A stretch of 64,000 nt of DNA, taken from positions 1 to 64,000 of the forward strand of contig JAWKZQ010000003.1 of assembly GCA_041395865.1 (NCBI GenBank), written 5' to 3'. A program made the position numbers and the translations under genes. The notes under the pieces are model-generated. The model saw only the letters and a program-made list of their open reading frames with translations, was not told where the DNA came from and ran no database searches. The stretch is from IMCC2047 sp041395865 (GTDB lineage Bacteria > Pseudomonadota > Gammaproteobacteria > Pseudomonadales > IMCC2047). Positions 61,454 through 64,000 of this stretch are shown one piece after another; positions within the stretch are counted from its first letter, which is position 1; every line of letters starts with the position of its first letter.

Positions 61454-64000
61454 TTGATATCCTGCTACCTGAAATGCCTTGATTATCCCCGTACCCTGCT
61501 GGTTTTTGTGGCGCTGCTTTTTTTGCTGGCATTAAGCTTTTGGCCGCGATTTACCTTTTGAGGCATCCTCCGACACACTGGTGGTGGAAGGGGACCCGGA
61601 TCTTAGCATTACAGGAAATGGAAAAACGTTTCGGTGGCGAGAAATGTTGTTCCTGACCTATACGCCTCGCAACAGCCTCCTTTCGGCGGAAGTACTTGCT
61701 GGGAATTGCTGAAATTCAAAACCGGCTTGCGGCGTTGGAAAACGTCAGTTCCGTCTTCAGTATCCATGATGCCCCGTTGATGGATAACGGCTCAAATGAC
61801 GCCATTGATGGCGCAATACCGGCGCTGCGAGTTCGGACCAGGTTGATTTCGAACGGGCGGGGAGAACTGGTCAGCAGTCCTTTGGCATCGCATTTGCTGA
61901 TTTCCAGGGACGGTCAAACCACGGCCCTGCGTTTGGGGTTGCGCTTCGAAACCGAGCTCGAAACGCTTCGTGAACAGCGTGAAAAACTTCACAGCGATGC
62001 GCATGCCGGTTCTGCCGCGCTAAGCGATATCGAACCGTTGCAGCGGAAAAACTGAGTTATGCCAGGCAGCGTGCGCAACTCATTGCCAACGTCAGGGCGA
62101 TTAAGGATGGCTACGAGGGTAGTGCGCAATTGCATTTAGCCGGTGTGCCCATGATTGCCGCCGACATGATCGCCTACGTTAAAAGCGATGTGATGGTATT
62201 TGGGGTGTTGGTGACCCTGGTCATCCTGGTTATGTTGGCCATCTTGCCGTCGCCCGCACGTTGGTGCTGCTTCCCCTGTTAAGCAGTTTTTTAACCATTG
62301 CTTTACTGATCGGCTGGCTGGGTTTGATTCGCCAACCCATCACGGTGGTGTCCTCCAATGCGTTGGCGTTGCTGGCAATTTTTTCGTTGTCGTTCACCAT
62401 ACACCTGGTGGTGCGCTATCGTGAGCTGTTGGCGACGCGGCCTGAGTGAAGGCCACGCGGAGCTGGTTTGCAAGCACCATGCGTAGCAAGTTTGCGCCCT
62501 CGGTTTATACAGCGCTGACTACTATCGTGGCATTTGCCTCGCTGTCCTCCAGTCATATTCTGCCCGTGGAGGATTTCGGGTGGATGATGTGTATCGGCAT
62601 TGCCATTGCTTTTGGTGGCCCTGACTTTTTCCCGGCCTCGTTGCTGCTGTTATCCCGTGGCGAAGCCAACCGTACCCTGGGAAAACCAGCGGCCATTAAC
62701 CGGGTGTTCAGTCGCTGGGCACAACACCGTGCGGGCCGGATTTTAGTCTTTTCAGTCACCTGATTGCGGTAACCGCCTTTGGTCTTTTTCAGGTCAGCCT
62801 GGATAATCGCTTTATGGTACTTTGAAGTGACACGGAAATCCGCGCCAGTATGGAAGTATTTTGATGAGCATCTGGGGGGACGGTACCCTTTGAGGTGATT
62901 GTAGCGTTCGAGCCCTATGAAGCAGAAGCGCTTGATGAGGACGATGCGTTCTTCTTTGAGGACGAGGATACGTTTCCGGAAAAATACTGGTTCACGCCCG
63001 ATAAAATCAAAAAGCTCAGGGCGCTTCATCATTACCTGGAGCAGCTTCCCCAGACCGGCAAGGTAATTTCGCTGGCGACCCTGGATCAGGTTGCCCGCGA
63101 CCACAACGATGGCAAGGCCCTGGATGCCGTCCAGCTGGCGGTCGTACTGGGGGCTCTTCCGGCAACGATCCGTGAACAGATGATCGACCCCTATGCCGAT
63201 CCCTACAGCGGTGAAATGCGTCTCAGCGGAGCGGATTATGGAAAGCGGTCCTTATTTCTCCAGGGAGAAAATGGTGGCGGGTATTCGCCAGGATGCACAG
63301 CAAATAGGCTTTGCTGAAGGCGAGGTGCAGGTTACCGGGATGATGGTGCTGTTTAATAACATGTTGAAACAGCTCTTTAACTCGCAGACCTCCACCTTGG
63401 CCTATGTGCTGCTGGCGACTTTTGTCATGTTTGCGCTGTTGCTGCGCTCCCTGAATCTGGCCCTGATAGGCCTGCTGCCCAACGTCATCGCCGCAGCCAC
63501 GGTGATTGCCTTCATGGGGTATGCCGCGATTCCGTTGGACATGATGACCATTACCATTGCTGCAATCAGTATCGGTATCGGCGTTGACGATGCCATCCAC
63601 TACCTGCACCGTTTTCGCGAAGAGTATGCCGCGACCGGTGACGTTCTGGAAGCGGTCAAGCGCAGCCATGAAAGTATCGGTAGGGCCGCTTTACCTCCAT
63701 TACCATTGTGCGGGCTTTTTTCAGTTTTGGCATTCTCCAACTTTGTCCCAACGATTTATTTCGGCTGATTAACGGCCTGGCCATGCTGTTTGCCATGTTG
63801 GCAAACCTTACGATTTTGCCGACCCTGCTTTGGTTTGCATCCTTTGTACCGGGTGAAATCTGCGAAGGCGGGCTGAAACAGGAGGCTACCTTTAAAAGAG
63901 TGGTTTTTTTTATGACTTACGCGGGACAGCGCCACTCTATTTGGGATCGGCATGGCATGCTTTCCTGGAGTGGTTTTATACTTAAAGAAACGGGCCTTGA
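61454..64000 (+). pseudogene. MMPL/RND-superfamily exporter, multiply frameshifted, 3' end outside window
   Basis: Frames jump several times, but the pieces match one ~800-residue RND-type lipid/drug exporter (COG1033/MMPL): an N-terminal membrane helix DYPRTLLVFVALLFLLALSF, a periplasmic part VVEGDPDL, EMEKRFGG, PLLSSFLTIALLIGWLGLIR, SFTIHLVVRYRELLATRP, and the second half with SLNLALIGLLPNVIAAATVI, GIGVDDAIHYLHRFREEYAA and SHESIGRA. An extra T at ~61558 and other one-base changes break it. It diverges from aacS. No cargo or partner genes remain in the window. The right edge cuts the gene. Confidence 0.75.

Noticed and set aside
1..64000. CRISPR array or phage region
   Set aside because: No regularly spaced repeats and no capsid, tail or terminase genes were seen.

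Overview
The window is a 64 kb piece of a gammaproteobacterial chromosome. The gene order ftsK-lolA-rarA-crcB-serS-cysG, the tusDCB-tusE 2-thiouridine operon, ppsR/ppsA, uvrC-pgsA and a DUF5062 gene all point to a marine or soil Gammaproteobacterium, perhaps Cellvibrionales-like; the exact taxon is an inference. Most genes are intact and densely packed, with ordinary housekeeping content.

Layout. 1-6.3 kb: end of ftsK, lolA, rarA, crcB, serS, cysG and a small molybdate-binding protein. 6.4-12.8 kb: an ornithine-lipid-type double acyltransferase, a glycosyltransferase, a PAP2 phosphatase, a sodium:solute symporter and small uncharacterised genes. 12.8-28.9 kb: an outer-membrane porin gene split by a 14.8 kb Tn3-family transposon. 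The transposon carries tnpA at the right end and a divergent tnpS (tyrosine recombinase)/tnpT (KfrA-like) pair at the left end. Its cargo is a heavy-metal module: a BlaI-type repressor, an M56 membrane protease, czcC-czcB-czcA (czcA broken by one extra base), HupE/UreJ, a membrane-anchored protein and a DUF6488 protein. A 149 bp piece of the porin is present on both sides of the element; recombination between the copies would restore an in-frame 363-codon porin.

29-32.6 kb: a P19/Tp34-type iron-binding protein with a perfect 7-1-7 Fur box, an FtrD-like 4Fe-4S membrane protein, and a DUF2182/DUF1326 pair. 32.7-36.1 kb: a translationally overlapping operon of MaoC-phosphotransacylase fusion, acetate/propionate kinase and FabI-type reductase. 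36.3-39.1 kb: LysR regulator, divergent cytidine-deaminase-fold deaminase and CynX-type transporter. 39.4-45.9 kb: katG behind a near-perfect OxyR tetrad, an orphan CbiM-like permease, ppsR and ppsA. 46-53 kb: tRNA-Arg(ACG), tusE/B/C/D, a YccA-type membrane protein, tRNA-Ser(TGA), a redoxin, a two-CBS protein, uvrC, pgsA and an arylamine N-acetyltransferase homologue with Ser in place of the usual nucleophile Cys.

53-58.3 kb: an indoleamine dioxygenase diverging from a complete lower tyrosine-catabolism operon (hpd-hmgA-fahA-maiA), whose end products are fumarate and acetoacetate. 58.3-64 kb: a heme-oxygenase-like protein gene, an acetoacetyl-CoA synthetase gene (which would use that acetoacetate) and an MMPL/RND exporter gene, all three cut by many one-base indels. 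These, together with isolated indels in czcA, tnpT and near 11.8-12.0 kb, mean either real decay or homopolymer errors in the assembly; the sequence alone cannot separate the two.
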